In this document: positions 23,031 through 34,099 of the stretch, one piece after another
Numbering within the stretch: the first letter of the stretch is position 1
How the letters are laid out: each line of letters opens with the position of its first letter
Assembly: GCF_036417845.1 (NCBI RefSeq)
Contig: NC_089984.1
Coordinates: forward strand, 2,108,001 to 2,172,000
Reading direction: 5' to 3'
Source of the DNA: Apteryx mantelli
Lineage: Eukaryota; Chordata; Aves; Apterygiformes; Apterygidae
DNA: 64,000 bases
The notes under the pieces: generated by a model
Databases searched by the model: none
Seen by the model: the letters and a program-made list of their open reading frames with translations, nothing else
Told to the model about the DNA's origin: nothing
Translations under genes and position numbers: made by a program

Positions 23031-26000
23031 TGTGAGAGTCCGTGGTGGAGTAACCAGAATGTACAGCACTACATCCAGGTATGCACAGGGAAAGGAAGGC
23101 TCTGCAACCCGCGGAGAGGCAGTGGGGATGCAGGAGGCAGCGGGAAGGGGGCCTGGAGAGGGATTCGTGCACCCTCCGTGAAACACCACAGGCTGGAGTT
23201 AGTGCCCACCCAACCGCATCTCCTGCCATTGCAAACACCTTGGGGTCACTCTGAGCACTGTCCATGAGCACAGGCAAGTGCCAGCAGTGTCAGTGGTGGT
23301 GATCCCTGTGTGGCTGGGCCCGCTTCCCACCTGACCAGCATGGCCAGTGCCGAGTCAGGAGTCCGCCTGTGGCCCCACAGTTCGCTCACACTGCAGAGCA
23401 GCAGTGTCAGCGTGGGGCCCTGCGGGGAGCACCAGGGAAGGGTGCAGGCATGGCTGGACAGGCCAGCATGGACATTCGCACGTGGGGAAAGGCTCTATGG
23501 GGAGCAGGGGTGTCCCAGGAGAAAAGCAGGGCAGCATTCAGCGATGGAAAATGAGAACGAGAAACAGGTTTCTCTGTGGCGCAGCTCGGGGCAGGCTGCT
23601 CTGTCCCTGCGGCAGCAGGAGCTGCTGGAGGGGCTGCAGGGCCAGGGCTCTTGTGCTGTGCTGGTCAGCGGGGTGGGCATGGAGGGTCCGCAGGCAGACA
23701 GGGAGGGGGATCTGCTGGACACAAGAGCAGAGGAGACAGAGAGTGACGGGTGTCATTGCGGGGCCTCCTCCCCCTTGCCAGGGAGCTGCTGCCCTTGTCC
23801 TTGGGCCTGGCCTGAGTTACGCTGTGGACATGCCTGTGCCTGGCCCTGCACCTCTCGGGCCCTCACCCAACCCTGTCCCCGTCCTGCTGCCCTGACTCCC
23901 CATCTCTACCTCGGACATACCTGTGCACTACAGTCAAAAAAGCATTTGCAAAGAAAGCTGGATCCAAGCAGATCCCAGAGAAGGTTGTGGGCACAAAAGG
24001 TCCCCATACAGCCCCACAGCAACTCTTGCCTGACAGCCAGATTAAATATGGAAGGAGTGATTTGGGGTTGGACCCGCTACGCAGCAACCACTGCACAGAG
24101 TGTTATCTGGATGAAAAAGTGAAGGCAGCCCCTTGGGTCTGATTTTACGATGGGCAGTTAGGAGAGCAGGACTTTCTGTATCACAGCTCAAGTATTTATG
24201 CACCATTTGTGACAGGATTGCTGCTACAAAGAGTATGCTGTCAGGAGCAGCAAGAGCAGATCTGCTGCGTACGGGAAGGGGATCTGGGAGCCAAGGGTGG
24301 CGGCAAGGCAGGCAGGGCAGTGACCCACTGGCGAGAGGTGATGTCCTGCAGTGCCTGGACAAGAGGAGCAGAGCAGGTTTGGGAATGGTAACCAGTGTCA
24401 GGCATGGTCCAGTGATCACCAGGCAAGACCGTAGGGCTCCAACCAACCCTGCTTGGCATGGGAGGTTGCACTAGAGACCTCCAGAGGTCCCTTTCCACCA
24501 AAACTCCTGTGCGACTCCATGAAAGGAAAGACCCCGGGCACAGAGACAGTCTCTGCCTGTCCCGCAGGCTGCTCTGCCAGTGGGTGAGAGGCAGAGCCCT
24601 TGGCCATCCCCACACTTCCTTGTCCTTCTCTGCCTCTGAGCGGGACATGGCCTGGGTGCAGATAGGGCCCGGCTCACGGCCCCACTGCAGGCTGCTCCCT
24701 GCAAAGGGTGAGACCCTGACATTCCCAACACGGAGCTGATGCCAAAGCAGCATCCAGAGCCCAGCCAGCCCCAGAGCCATCAGCCCTCCCTGGCCCAGCC
24801 ACAGGGCCCTGAGAAGGACTGCTCACCCTGCCCCACTGTCCCCCTGCGTTCCCCTTTCCCCTGTGGTCAGCAGCAGCTCTGCCTGGCCAATGTGGGGACT
24901 GTGGACCCTGCAGGACTGGTGTCCAGAGGTGCTGGGGCACTGGGCAGCCCTGTAGGCGCATGGGGTGTTCCCCCTTGTGCAGGCACAGACGTGTGCAGGT
25001 GAGATGTGCTGCCCCAAGGCAGGCAGGCAGTGTGGCCAGCAGTGTGGCGTTGGGGGGCTGTTGGGGACCGCCAGCTCTTCCCCCACCAGGGCCTCTATCA
25101 AGCACTTTGTGGAGGGGTTGGGGAGCAGAAGGCTCCCTCCCAAGGCTGCTGGCTGTCTGGCGAGAGCGCAAGTGGGCTCTGCCAGATGGGGATGCCGGCA
25201 GGGCCTGGGATGCTCTGTTTCCACCCTGCCCCACTCCCAGAGTCCAATACTCTATGACCAGGGTCTCTTACTTTTCCCATGCAGAGAGGATGTAATGCTT
25301 AATATCAAATGTACGTATCTGAAGACATTTGACATTACATGTGATTTGAATTTAGCAGAATGATACAGCTATATACTGAAATCACAACACACGTCTAACT
25401 TAAACTTAGCAGAATATTGCAATTGCAATATACAGTTGAGACACAGTGCAAATGTGATTCCCTTTACTGGTCCCTGTAACATGCTGTAAGCCCTGGAGGC
25501 TCATGGGCATCTCCCAAACACAAGAGATGGACACAAACCAGGGGGACATATCCATAGCTCCGCTCCATTCAGCCCCCAACCTGCCAGGCCCCTGCATCTC
25601 AGGGCACAGAGCCTGGCACCCGAGGGGGGGGGGGGCGGCTCACCCTGTCCCACAGCACAAGTCTTCATGCGTGGGAGGAAGTGCCTGTGACTCGGCCTCT
25701 CCCTTCCCAGTGACCATCATGGGAGGCTGGGGGACCAGCTCAGGCCATCAGGGCTCTCTAAACCTGAGAGAGTCAGTGAACACACAGTCATCTGCAGGGA
25801 GGTGAGGGGAAGGCCATGCATGGGATCTCTCCTCCTGACTTTTCCTCAGGAGTTTGGAGGAGTCCTGATGATTTCTCTGCCTCAGTTTCCTTTTCAAAGG
25901 GGCATGTCCCAGGTTTAGAGTGAATGAGAGTTATGGGGAGAGCCACATGCCAGAGGAGTTTTCAAAGTTTCCAGGAGCTCAGAGGTTTCATTCTCCTGCC

Positions 26001-27602
26001 AATTAAACACTGTTCTTTCTCTGCAGTCCCTGGGGAGAGATGAGCTGCAGCTTTATTCTTCAGAGACTCGTTAGTGCTATTAACCCCAGGACAGTCTGGA
26101 GAGCAGGGGGCATTCATGTGCTGCTAGACACATGCCACAGGAGCTGCTAGAAGAAGATGGCAAGGGCAGAGCAATGCCTGAGCCCTGGGACAAGGTTTGC
26201 AGAGAGCTCAAGGAAGAGAAGGACATGGTGGGGAAGAGACAGGAGCTGAGACCTCAGTTTGATCGTCCTTCCCAGGAACAATCAGCACAGAGGTCGTCGC
26301 ATCATCCTGAGGATTGCAGCTTTGTGTTGTGTCTTCTGAGTCAGGTCTGTTCCTCTTGAGCTGGTGAGGCTTTGCATGGTGGCACCTATGGGCAAGAATG
26401 GTACGGGCATGTCCTTTTTTGCATGTCTTTCCCCCACCATCTCCCTCTTCTCTCTACACATTTCCTCTGATTCCCTTGTTTGATGAGCAGAGTGCTGGTG
26501 AGCTTGCCAGTGGGTGCAGAGTTAGACTTTATGCCTTTGCTGCTCCTGAGCCACCCCAGAGCCCTGCTGGGGGCACCCACACCTCAGCTGGGAGGTAGGA
26601 TCCAGGTAGAGGGCTGTGTTTCTCCAGCAGGGAATTCCCTGGCCATGCACATGGGCATATCTTGGGCATTTGCCTTTAACAGGAGGGGAACAATGCTTCT
26701 TCCCAATCTCACCCAGCACTCACCATGGAGACACCCACCCCTGTTCCCAGCAAAGCTGCTCAGGGAGCCTCGCGAGTACAGCTGTCAGGGCTGAGGTCCA
26801 GCTGCTGGGCTGCACCGCGAGGCAGCCCCAAAGCCCTCAGAAACCATTGCTGAGGGGGGAACTACACAAAGCGAATGATCTTCCCTGTGCTCTTCTCTTC
26901 CACCCTGCTCAAAATCTCTCTTGCCCATATTGGCTGATCAGCTCAGGTGTCCATCTTCTCTCACATCTATCTCACTTTTCTCTCTCAAGCCTGTGGGGGG
27001 GGCTCTCTGAGAGCCCTCTCACGCAGTCATGCTGCACGGTGCCATTGATGTCAACTCCTGATCCACACACTGTCAAAGGAAGCATGCAGCCTGTCCCTTC
27101 CAAGACAAGTGTTTCAGAGAGCTGAAATCAGCTGTTTGGTGCAGTGCCCCTCCTCCTCCTTTGGGGAGAAAGGGCTTCTGGCATGATATGCTCACATAAA
27201 GGGATTTTCTTGCCTGGTAGGGATTGTGGTTGCTCTTCAGAATAACTTCAGGTGTAGGAGAGACCCTGTCACAGGCTGAGTGAATGCTTTCTCTCCTCTA
27301 ACTCCCCCCGCAAGCAGGAAATGAGCACCTCCGTGGAGCAGCTCACCTCTGTGATTTCCTAGAAGGGGCTTCTCTTTAGATACACGGCTTAAGTCTCCGG
27401 GAGAACCATATTCTCTCCTTTCCCTAGTCCTGGAGGCCATAAAGCGGACACAAACACAGTCAGAGGAGGGCCAAAGTCCATGTTTTCTCTGACAGAAACT
27501 TCCTCCACGATTCTTTTATACAAGAACAAAAGAAAGAAATGAATCCTCTTTCTTGTAGGTTGCCTTGCTGGCAAAAGAGGAATGAGGGACCTGTGGTGAT
27601 TC
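23031..27602. other. Non-satellite DNA, no supported gene
   Basis: Sequence complexity becomes normal after the satellite edge. Several open frames of 60-270 codons overlap each other in different frames between 23.3 and 25.4 kb; they are rich in Cys, Trp, Pro and Arg, as expected of GC-rich non-coding DNA, and none shows a recognisable domain. A CR1 tail is described separately. A poly-G tract lies at about 25,625-25,636 and an AT-rich patch with the palindrome TATTGCAATTGCAATA near 25,413-25,430. I see no exon chain I can defend. Confidence 0.5.
24440..24512 (+). mobile_element. CR1 LINE 3'-end fragment
   Basis: The stretch with GGAGGTTGCACTAGAG followed by ACCTCCAGAGGTCCCTTTCC resembles the conserved 3' end of avian CR1 retrotransposons (GGTTGGACTAGATGA..., AGGTCCCTTCCAACC). 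Only the terminal portion is recognisable, as is usual for 5'-truncated CR1 copies. The assignment is from remembered consensus only. Confidence 0.6.
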
Positions 27603-28559
27603 ATGGAGAAAGGGGAATGGGACAACCGCACATCACCAGTAGAGTTTCTCCTGTTGGGAATGAAGAGTATCCCCTCACTCCAGACACCACTCTTCCTCCT
27701 CTTGCTTATGATCTACTTGGTCATCGTGTCTGGGAACATCCTCATCGTTGTGCTCGTGGTGGCAGACCAGCATCTGCACACTCCCATGTACTTCTTCCTG
27801 GGCAATCTGTCCTCCTTGGAGACTTGCTACAGCTCCACCATCCTGCCCCGGCTGCTGGCCAGCTTCCTGACTGGGGACAGGACCATCTCTGCTCATGACT
27901 GTATGGCTCAGCTCTATTTCTTTGGTTCTTTTGCAGCTACTGAGTGTTTCCTGCTCACGGCCATGGCCTACGATCGGTACTTGGCCATATGCCAGCCCCT
28001 GCTCTATGCAAGCCTCATGACCTGGAAGGTCTCTCTACGGCTGGCAGCAGCATCGTGGCTACTGGGATTCCTTCTCACTACAATAGCCACTTTTTTCTTA
28101 TCCCGTTTAAGGTTCTGTGGCCCCAAGGCAATGGACCACTTCTTCTGTGATTTTATCCCTTTGCTGGAGCTTGCCTGCAGTGACACCAGTGTTGTCAAAC
28201 TACTAGTTTTCACACTGTCTCTCCTGGATGTAGTCTTCCCCTTCCTGTTCACACTGGCATCCTATGTGTGCATCATAGCTGCTATCCTGAAGATCCCATC
28301 TAGTGTGGGCAGGCAGAAGGCCTTCTCCACCTGCTCCTCTCACCTCACCGTTGTCACGGTTTTCTATGGCACCCTCACCATTGTCTACCTGATACCCAGA
28401 ACAGCCCCTCTGAGGCAGCTCAACAAAGTCTTCTCCTTTTTCTACACCGTCCTCACGCCCCTGCTCAACCCTCTCATCTACAGCTTGCGGAACAGGGAGG
28501 TCAGGGAGGCCCTCAGAAAAGTGGTCAGGAATGCTCTGGCTTGTACCCAGGGCTCATAG
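27603..28559 (+). CDS. Olfactory receptor, class II, intact intronless gene (318 aa)
   Basis: This is a seven-transmembrane G protein-coupled receptor of the olfactory receptor family, acting in the plasma membrane and cilia of olfactory neurons through G-olf. The frame is complete from ATG to TAG. Visible family marks are: an N-glycosylation site NRT at residues 8-10; GN in TM1 (44-45); PMYFFLGNLS starting TM2 (61-70); the conserved extracellular Cys100; MAYDRYLAIC at the end of TM3 (121-130); extracellular loop 2 cysteines 172, 182 and 192; KAFSTCSSHL at TM6 (239-248); and PLLNPLIYSLRN in TM7 (286-297). Length and motif order are normal for a functional receptor. The sequence is not of the OR14-type (gamma-c) expansion common in birds; it looks closer to OR6/OR10/OR11-like receptors, but the subfamily is uncertain. 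It stands alone, with no second OR in the window. Confidence 0.95.
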   Translation: MEKGEWDNRTSPVEFLLLGMKSIPSLQTPLFLLLLMIYLVIVSGNILIVVLVVADQHLHTPMYFFLGNLSSLETCYSSTILPRLLASFLTGDRTISAHDCMAQLYFFGSFAATECFLLTAMAYDRYLAICQPLLYASLMTWKVSLRLAAASWLLGFLLTTIATFFLSRLRFCGPKAMDHFFCDFIPLLELACSDTSVVKLLVFTLSLLDVVFPFLFTLASYVCIIAAILKIPSSVGRQKAFSTCSSHLTVVTVFYGTLTIVYLIPRTAPLRQLNKVFSFFYTVLTPLLNPLIYSLRNREVREALRKVVRNALACTQGS

Positions 28560-29133
28560 CAGTTTTGCACTCCTCTGTACAACACACTGCTGGTTCTGCA
28601 AAGTAGTAAAGTCAATATGGGAAATAGTAGGCTGCATATTAGGTATCCCCTGAGAAGAACACAGCAATGAGAATATTGGTGGAAAGCAGAAGGGAAGAGA
28701 GGATATTAAATCAATTAAATTGTATGGTTTAGAAGGGAAGGGAAATAATGTCCCATTCTTGTTGCTTCCTTGACAGACAATAAAGTGGTGTTGCTGTGCA
28801 TGGGAAATTTTACAATGTTGTCTTTTTTTTTTTTTTTTTCTTCCTCTTGTGTTGAGAGGGAATTCATCTGGGGTGAAATGTGAGCGGACAGGGAGGGAGA
28901 TGGGGAATGGCAGTACTTTCCTGACTGCAGGTTCCTTGGATGGGAGCCATTCCCTTCTGCTGTGACCACTTCCAGGGTAGAGGTTGGTGCCTCAGCCCGT
29001 AGCCCTCGTTACACTACTGTCCAATGGAAATGCATATACTGCCCAAACACATGTTGGTGTCTCCTGTCATTTGTGATGGCCTTGAGTCTCCCAGACATTT
29101 GTGGGTTCCTGGCAGATAGCGAGGGGAAATAGT
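28560..29133. other. Downstream flank of the olfactory receptor, no gene seen
   Basis: The stretch contains TTAAATCAATTAAATTG near 28,705 and an AATAAA at about 28,778-28,784 that could serve as the receptor's polyadenylation signal, then a T-tract of about 20 bases near 28,820-28,840. I see no coding sequence. Confidence 0.4.
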
Positions 29134-29646
29134 TGTTAAAGAATATTGGACTGAAGCTGTCTAGAGTTGATCGCTTAGCATAACTTGCTTAGCATTAGTA
29201 GCTGAATTTGCTGAAGTCTTAGGCCGCAAGCTGTGAACTTTCTCCTAGATATTGCCTAGTTATGGGAAAGAGGGCCCCAGAGCTGGTTCAAGGCGGGAAG
29301 ATAAAGAAGTTAAAACCGAGAGCAGAAGCTGCAACCTTGAAAATAGGATAAGAAGCAGCCTGCCTAGGGACAATGAAGGAACCCAATGAAGAAGGGGAAG
29401 ACCCCAGGTCTAAATATTAATATTGGTCTGAACTATTGCATGAGGGTGGGAATTTAGATTGTAAGGGTATAATTGCCTAGGAATTTGTTCGGGGTCCCTC
29501 TTCGGAGGCACCCAGCTTGAGCTGTAATTACTGTACGTGCATCATTAAAATTTGTTTTGCTCCATTCTGACTTTGAACTTCTGCCTCAGCGGGAACCTAG
29601 GGTTGGACCCTGTTATGGTGGCCAGCGAGCCTAATTGTCCATAACA
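29134..29646 (+). mobile_element. Solo LTR of an endogenous retrovirus (about 513 bp)
   Basis: The segment starts TGTTAAAGAATATTGG and ends GTCCATAACA, giving the TG...CA termini of an LTR. Near the 3' side are ATTAAA (about 29,543) and a CT-rich stretch with GGTCCCTCTTCGGAGG, consistent with polyadenylation in an R region on the plus strand. No primer binding site, polypurine tract or coding sequence is attached, so it is a solo LTR or an end left by rearrangement. The left flank is unique DNA and the right flank is 65-bp satellite; no target-site duplication is visible. Confidence 0.75.
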
Positions 29647-29647
29647 C

Positions 29648-29881
29648 CAGGCATATGGCTGCAGTTTGTGTTTGTGAGGTCACTTGTGGCTGAGTGCCTG
29701 ATAGGCCAGTGCTGGTCCTGTGGCTGCATTTTGTGGTTGTGAGGTCACTTGTGCGTCAGTGCCTGATAGGCCAGTGGTGGTCCTATGGCTGCAGTTTGTG
29801 GTTGTGATGTCGCTTGTGGCTCAGTGCCTGATAGGCCAGTGCTGGTGATGTGGGTGCAGTTTGTGGTTGTGAGGTCACTCG
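29648..29881 (+). repeat. Orphan block of the 65-bp satellite, forward (about 3.6 units)
   Basis: The blocks GGTCACTTGTGGCTGAG, TGCCTGATAGGCCAG and GCAGTTTGTG recur at the same 65-base spacing as in the main array and in the same orientation, about 6.6 kb beyond its edge. The block is bounded on the left by a solo LTR and on the right by the 3' LTR of a provirus that begins inside a unit, after GGTCACTCG. Confidence 0.95.
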
Positions 29882-30389
29882 TGTTAAAGTCATCTTTTTT
29901 CTTTTGTTCGTTCACAGGTAGCGGTAATGAGCAGCAGGAGTCAGATTCTAAATTTTAAAGTTTTATTGCTAGCAATAAGGTGCCTCTTGTCTCAGAGCAG
30001 AAGGGACCCAAGTGGCTTTCTGTTACCACTTTTAAGCAGTAGTAAGTTGTTACATATTCAACACTTTAGTTTACATAACTAACCAGATCTAGCCACGATT
30101 CTCAGTTCTACCAATCCCCTTGCCATGATACAGTAAGAAATAGTTCCATTCCAGCCTTATTTGATCCATCTTATAATTATTCATTTGCTAATTTACACCT
30201 CCTTTGGTGTTACCTTTGAAGAACTTTTTGTGCTGCTGGCTGGGTTAAACTGGCTTCTTCGCAGTTCTTCAACTTTGTACAAAAAACAGGGCTAAGGCAA
30301 GGTCAGAGAAGATGTTCTGCTTGCAGGGCACTGTGACCTTGCATGTTCTTTCTCTGCAAAACTAGAGTATAGTGGAAATTTTCTTAACA
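29882..30389 (-). repeat. 3' LTR of the provirus (508 bp)
   Basis: The element begins TGTTAAAG on the plus strand and ends CTTAACA, so it has TG...CA termini. On the minus strand an AATAAA signal lies at 29,967-29,962. A stretch including GAGCAGCAGGAGTC, then A/T-rich sequence and GCAATAAG, matches the remnant LTR at 34,904-35,024. No perfect target-site duplication can be judged because the far end of the provirus is missing. Confidence 0.85.
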
Positions 30390-30405
30390 TTCCCTCCTTT
30401 TATTT
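30390..30405 (-). other. Polypurine tract of the provirus
   Basis: On the minus strand an uninterrupted purine-rich run, AAAAGGAGGGAA, lies immediately before the LTR start TGTTAAG. This is the expected place for the plus-strand primer of reverse transcription and fixes the internal boundary of the 3' LTR. Confidence 0.8.
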
Positions 30406-30444
30406 CATGCATACCTGCTTCCAATGTTATGCTGGTCTATACTT

Positions 30445-30759
30445 TTATCCCCTTACACATGAGAGGCATATTTGACCCATGCATGAGATACAACAGAAAA
30501 GCACAGTTCCTACTGCCAGAATTAACATTAAAATTATTAAAACACATCTGGTCCACCCTCCCAGATCTGGTAGCCATGACCACAACCACGACCACTCTGC
30601 TGCTAGGCTACTGGACAGGGACTGCTCTTTGGCTATTCGATGGAAGGTACGAACATGTCGTTGAATGACATTTACATCATATTCAGTTTGTTTTGATTTG
30701 TTTGCATAAAAACAACAGGCGGTGTTTACCAGCATACACACTCCTCCCTGTGTGGCCAA
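30445..30759 (-). pseudogene. env transmembrane-subunit remnant of the provirus
   Basis: In intact viruses this envelope subunit drives membrane fusion. The remnant (about 100 codons) shows a CX6CC motif near its start, an alpha-helical stretch, a Trp-rich membrane-proximal region, a hydrophobic membrane anchor of about 20 residues (around residues 70-92 of the frame) and a short cytoplasmic tail with cysteines. The fusion peptide and the N-terminal part of the subunit are absent. The frame differs from that of the surface-subunit remnant at 30,831-31,148, with the gap between them only about 70 bases. Confidence 0.8.
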
Positions 30760-30830
30760 CAGGTGAACTAAAGCCCATCAATTTTGGATGGCTAATTGAG
30801 AGAGAGAGCTCACTTCTATTTGTAGATTTT

Positions 30831-31148
30831 TTAAGGCATGTTGACATGCCATGGAGCTTTATCATAGGAATGTGCCTTAAAGGGTTGCTGCCAAAAATCT
30901 GGCACCCTAGGGTGTAAATATGTCAAACTGGACTGATAGCAGCCCAAACCAGAAACAGGCTCTGCTAGACAACCAAAATCGGTGTCCAGGAATTGAGACT
31001 GGTATAGGCAGTACCAACATTCTGACACATTCCCTACTTGTGAGACCTTAGTCATAAATTGTACAGCGCAGTTATTTTCCCAGCCTAGGGTTAAACTTGT
31101 AACAGCTATAAAAGACAGAAATGACCCAGAAATCACATTTAAACACAT
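30831..31148 (-). pseudogene. env surface-subunit N-terminal remnant
   Basis: About 105 codons start with a hydrophobic signal-peptide-like stretch, followed by a receptor-binding-subunit type segment with NVSECWYC, a glycosylation site next to a CXXC-like cluster as seen in gammaretroviral surface subunits. The frame ends shortly before the transmembrane remnant, so several hundred residues of the surface subunit and the cleavage region are deleted. The assignment depends on position and this motif, so it is less secure than the pol calls. Confidence 0.6.
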
Positions 31149-31289
31149 AACACAAAATAATTACAGAGTGTAACAAATAAATAGAGTTTTCCTTGAAGAG
31201 GTTTTCCTGCTGTTGCACAGGTATTCTCTCTTCTGCAGCAGATGCTCAAGAAACTGGAATGTCCTCTGAGGAGGTCGCAGTGCTGGGGG

Positions 31290-32280
31290 CCACCTTTACT
31301 TGGGAGTGATGAATCCAGGTTTCTTTACCTGCAACCTTAAGAGCAGAATAAGGGCACAATAACACCTGTACAGGGCCCTCCCATTTTGGTTGTAACATGG
31401 TTTTGGCTTTATGAGTTTTTACAATACCATAATCTCCCAGTCAGTATGGATGGAGGTAATCTCCTAAAGGCAGAGGTTGGGTAATTACAGCTGCATATCT
31501 CTTATTCTTGAAACTATTCTACAGACACATAACGTATTGGGTAACAGCTTCATCTCCTGCCAAAAGGCAGGTATGTGCTGGCACAAAAGTTCCTGGGATC
31601 CTACCTGGTCTGCCAAACAAAATTTCAAAGGGGTCAACCCATGGCTTGGGCCCCGGCATCGTCTTAATTCCCATAACGCTAATGGCAATGCTTCTGTCCC
31701 CTTCCACTGAGTCTCCCTGCAAATTTTGGCTAACTTCATTTTTAGTATACAATTCATCCTTTCTACCTGCCCTGAGGATTGAGGATGATAAGGTGTACGT
31801 AGTCTTCTCTGAATTTCCAGTGTTTCATATATTGCTTTTAGTATTTCAGCAGTAAAATGAGCTCCTTTATCAGAATCTATTTCCTCCGGTACCCCAAAGT
31901 GTGGTATGATATCTTTCAGTAAGGCTTTTACTACCGCTTGGGCTGTAGCCTTCCTGACTGGGAATGCTTCCACCCAACGGGATAATTGTTCAACTATGAC
32001 TAACAGATGTTTCTGTCCTTCTTTCAGGGTCATGTCTGCAAAATCTGTTTGTAATTTTTGAAACGGCATCCAAGCCTAACGACGCCCTCCTTTTATTTTA
32101 GCTTCTATCTTTGATTTAGTGTTGTATTCCATGCATACTAAACACTTTTTCGTTATTTGTAAAATTGTTTGAGTCAAACCTGGTGCTGCCCATGACTGGG
32201 AAATGCGGTTGTCTAAATACAACATCCCCCCGTGCATCTGTCCATGGAGTTCTCTTACTAGTGTTATCAACATGATCTTA
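31290..32280 (-). pseudogene. pol integrase remnant of the provirus
   Basis: Integrase inserts viral DNA into the host chromosome. On the minus strand the zinc-binding HHCC region is visible at about 32,280-32,130 (HGQMHGG and CLVCM). After one in-frame stop near 32,073, the catalytic core (32,069-31,485) shows Asp in TDFADMT, Asp in DSDKGAHFT and Glu in SSGQVERMN, i.e. a complete D,D-35-E set. The C-terminal domain continues to about 31,290 (KWEGPVQVLL, then WIHHSQVKV) beyond further stops. Stops and a frame change make it non-functional. Confidence 0.9.
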
Positions 32281-33220
32281 GGGAGCAACGGTTTTCCCTG
32301 CAAAAAACATATCCCCTTTTTTTGTTCTGCTCCCAAACGCTTCCATCCTTCTACCTCTTCCTTAGGTGTTGCTTGGTGTTCTTTCTCCAGTTCTTCTATA
32401 GTTTCAGTCATTACCATTTCTTCTCGTGGCCCGAGTTTGGTAGGCAGTGGTTGTAGGGCAGCTGCTTTTGCTGTGGCATCAGCAAGGTTATTTCCCTTAG
32501 TTATATCCAAAGTGTCTTGTTGGTGAGCCCTCTGATACAGGATTGCTAACTGCAGAGATTTTTCCAAAGCCCTTAATAACTCTACAATCTGATCTTGGTG
32601 GGCTACTTGATGTCCTGCCACGGTCAAAACCCCTTTTTCTCTCCAAATTATTCCCGTTGCAAATATCACTCCCAAAGCGTATTTGGAGTCCGTATAGATA
32701 TTAGCAGTCTTATTCATGGCTATAATACATGCTCGGGTTAAGGCTATCAGTTCCGCCACCTGAGCCCCAAAATGTCCTGGAAGGGATCCCGCTTCCAGCA
32801 CTATATATACATTGCGTAGTTACTGCATATCCAGCAACCCTTCAACCCTTTTCATAGTATGATGATCCATCACAGAACAATATTAAATCCGGATTGTGCA
32901 GGGGCTCTTCTTCCACAGTAGGCAGAACAGTCAGCCTCAAATCTATTGTTTCCAAGCAATTGTGAAATAATTTTTCCTTAGCTTGCAGTATTTCTGGTAA
33001 CAGAGTAGCTGGGTTTAGTGTATCACACTGTTCTAACATTACATTTGGTTCAGTGAGCAAAACTAGCTCATACTGATAAGCTATCGCATGCCAGCACCGG
33101 GCAGTTTTGTGAACTAGCACACTGCTTGTGACTCCCTTTCGTTCATTCAAATATAACACAAAGGGCTTACCATAGGCCGGTAAAGCTAGAGCGGGAGCTT
33201 CCATAACTTCCTGCTTTAAC
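32281..33220 (-). pseudogene. pol connection and RNase H remnant
   Basis: Two frames (33,204-32,842 and 32,801-32,076) together cover the RNase H region, which in intact viruses removes the RNA strand of RNA-DNA hybrids. The acidic-residue motifs FCDGSSY and YTDSKYALG are visible, with a Glu in the ELIALTRAC helix between them. A break of about 40 bases with a frame change separates the two parts. The first part also shows the connection-domain signature around LPAYGKPF. Confidence 0.85.
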
Positions 33221-34060
33221 TCTTAAATGCTTTTTCCACCTCTGGAGTCCACACCATTAAATCTGGTTCACTATCCTTAGTTAACTGTGTTAATACCTTT
33301 GCTTTTTCACTAAATCCAGGTATCCAATACCTATTAAATCCTATTGCACCTAAAAAGGCCCTAACCTGCCTTTTCATCTGAAGGACTAGTATTTCCTGGA
33401 TTGCTTGTATTCACTCCGATGAGATCAATCTCTCTCCTGACCGAATTATCATTCCCAAATAATTAACTTGTTGCTGGCACAACTGCCTTTTGGCAAGGGA
33501 GACTTTATGTACCTTTTCCGCTAGGGCACACAGCAATGTTTTACTATCTGGCTAACAAACATCACAATCAGTACTCACAATCAACAAGTCATCTATGTAT
33601 TGTATCAGTTTAGGGATGTTTTTTGACAGCATAATCGTTTGTAAATCTCTTTTCAATATTCTCGAAAACAGTGTAGAAGAATCCATGAATCCTTGTGGCA
33701 GTCTGGTCCATGCACACTGCTGTGCTTTCCAAGTAAAGGCAAAGAGGAACTGTGAGTCTTCATGGACTGGTATAGTAAAGAAAGCTGCCGTTAGATCCAA
33801 AACAGTAAAACAGTTTGCATGTGAGGGAATTTCCGTAAGGACTTGGATCACATCAGGGACCACAGGGTGTGGTAGATCCACTATTTTATTAATTGCTTGC
33901 AAATCTTGTACAAAGCGGTATACCAGATCCCCATTTGGGTCCAGTTTTGGTTTCTTCACAGGCAATACAGGGGTATTACAAGGGGAAGTAGATTGTACTA
34001 TAATTCCATTCTTAATCAAATCGGCAAGCACAGGCTCAAATCCCTGTTCAGCCTCCCAGG
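33221..34060 (-). pseudogene. pol reverse transcriptase remnant
   Basis: The polymerase domain starts abruptly near 34,060 with sequence leading to NTPVLPVKKP, then shows YRFVQDLQAIN, TVLDLTAAFF (first catalytic Asp), LPQGFMDSS and the catalytic YIDDLL box near 33,590. Stops follow within about 40 codons. The thumb region can be traced to about 33,250 with more stops (for example QVRAFLGAIGFNRYW). The N-terminal fingers, protease and nucleocapsid are missing: only about 60-100 bases separate this domain from the end of gag. Confidence 0.9.
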
Positions 34061-34099
34061 AAAGGGGGGTGCTGTTTTACACCCATTCCTGCTCTTCTG

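Noticed and set aside
22902..24122. Open frames at the satellite edge and at 23.3-24.1 kb (up to 270 codons)
   Set aside because: Several overlapping frames on both strands compete, composition is GC-driven with many Cys/Trp/Pro, and one begins inside the satellite. No recognisable domain.
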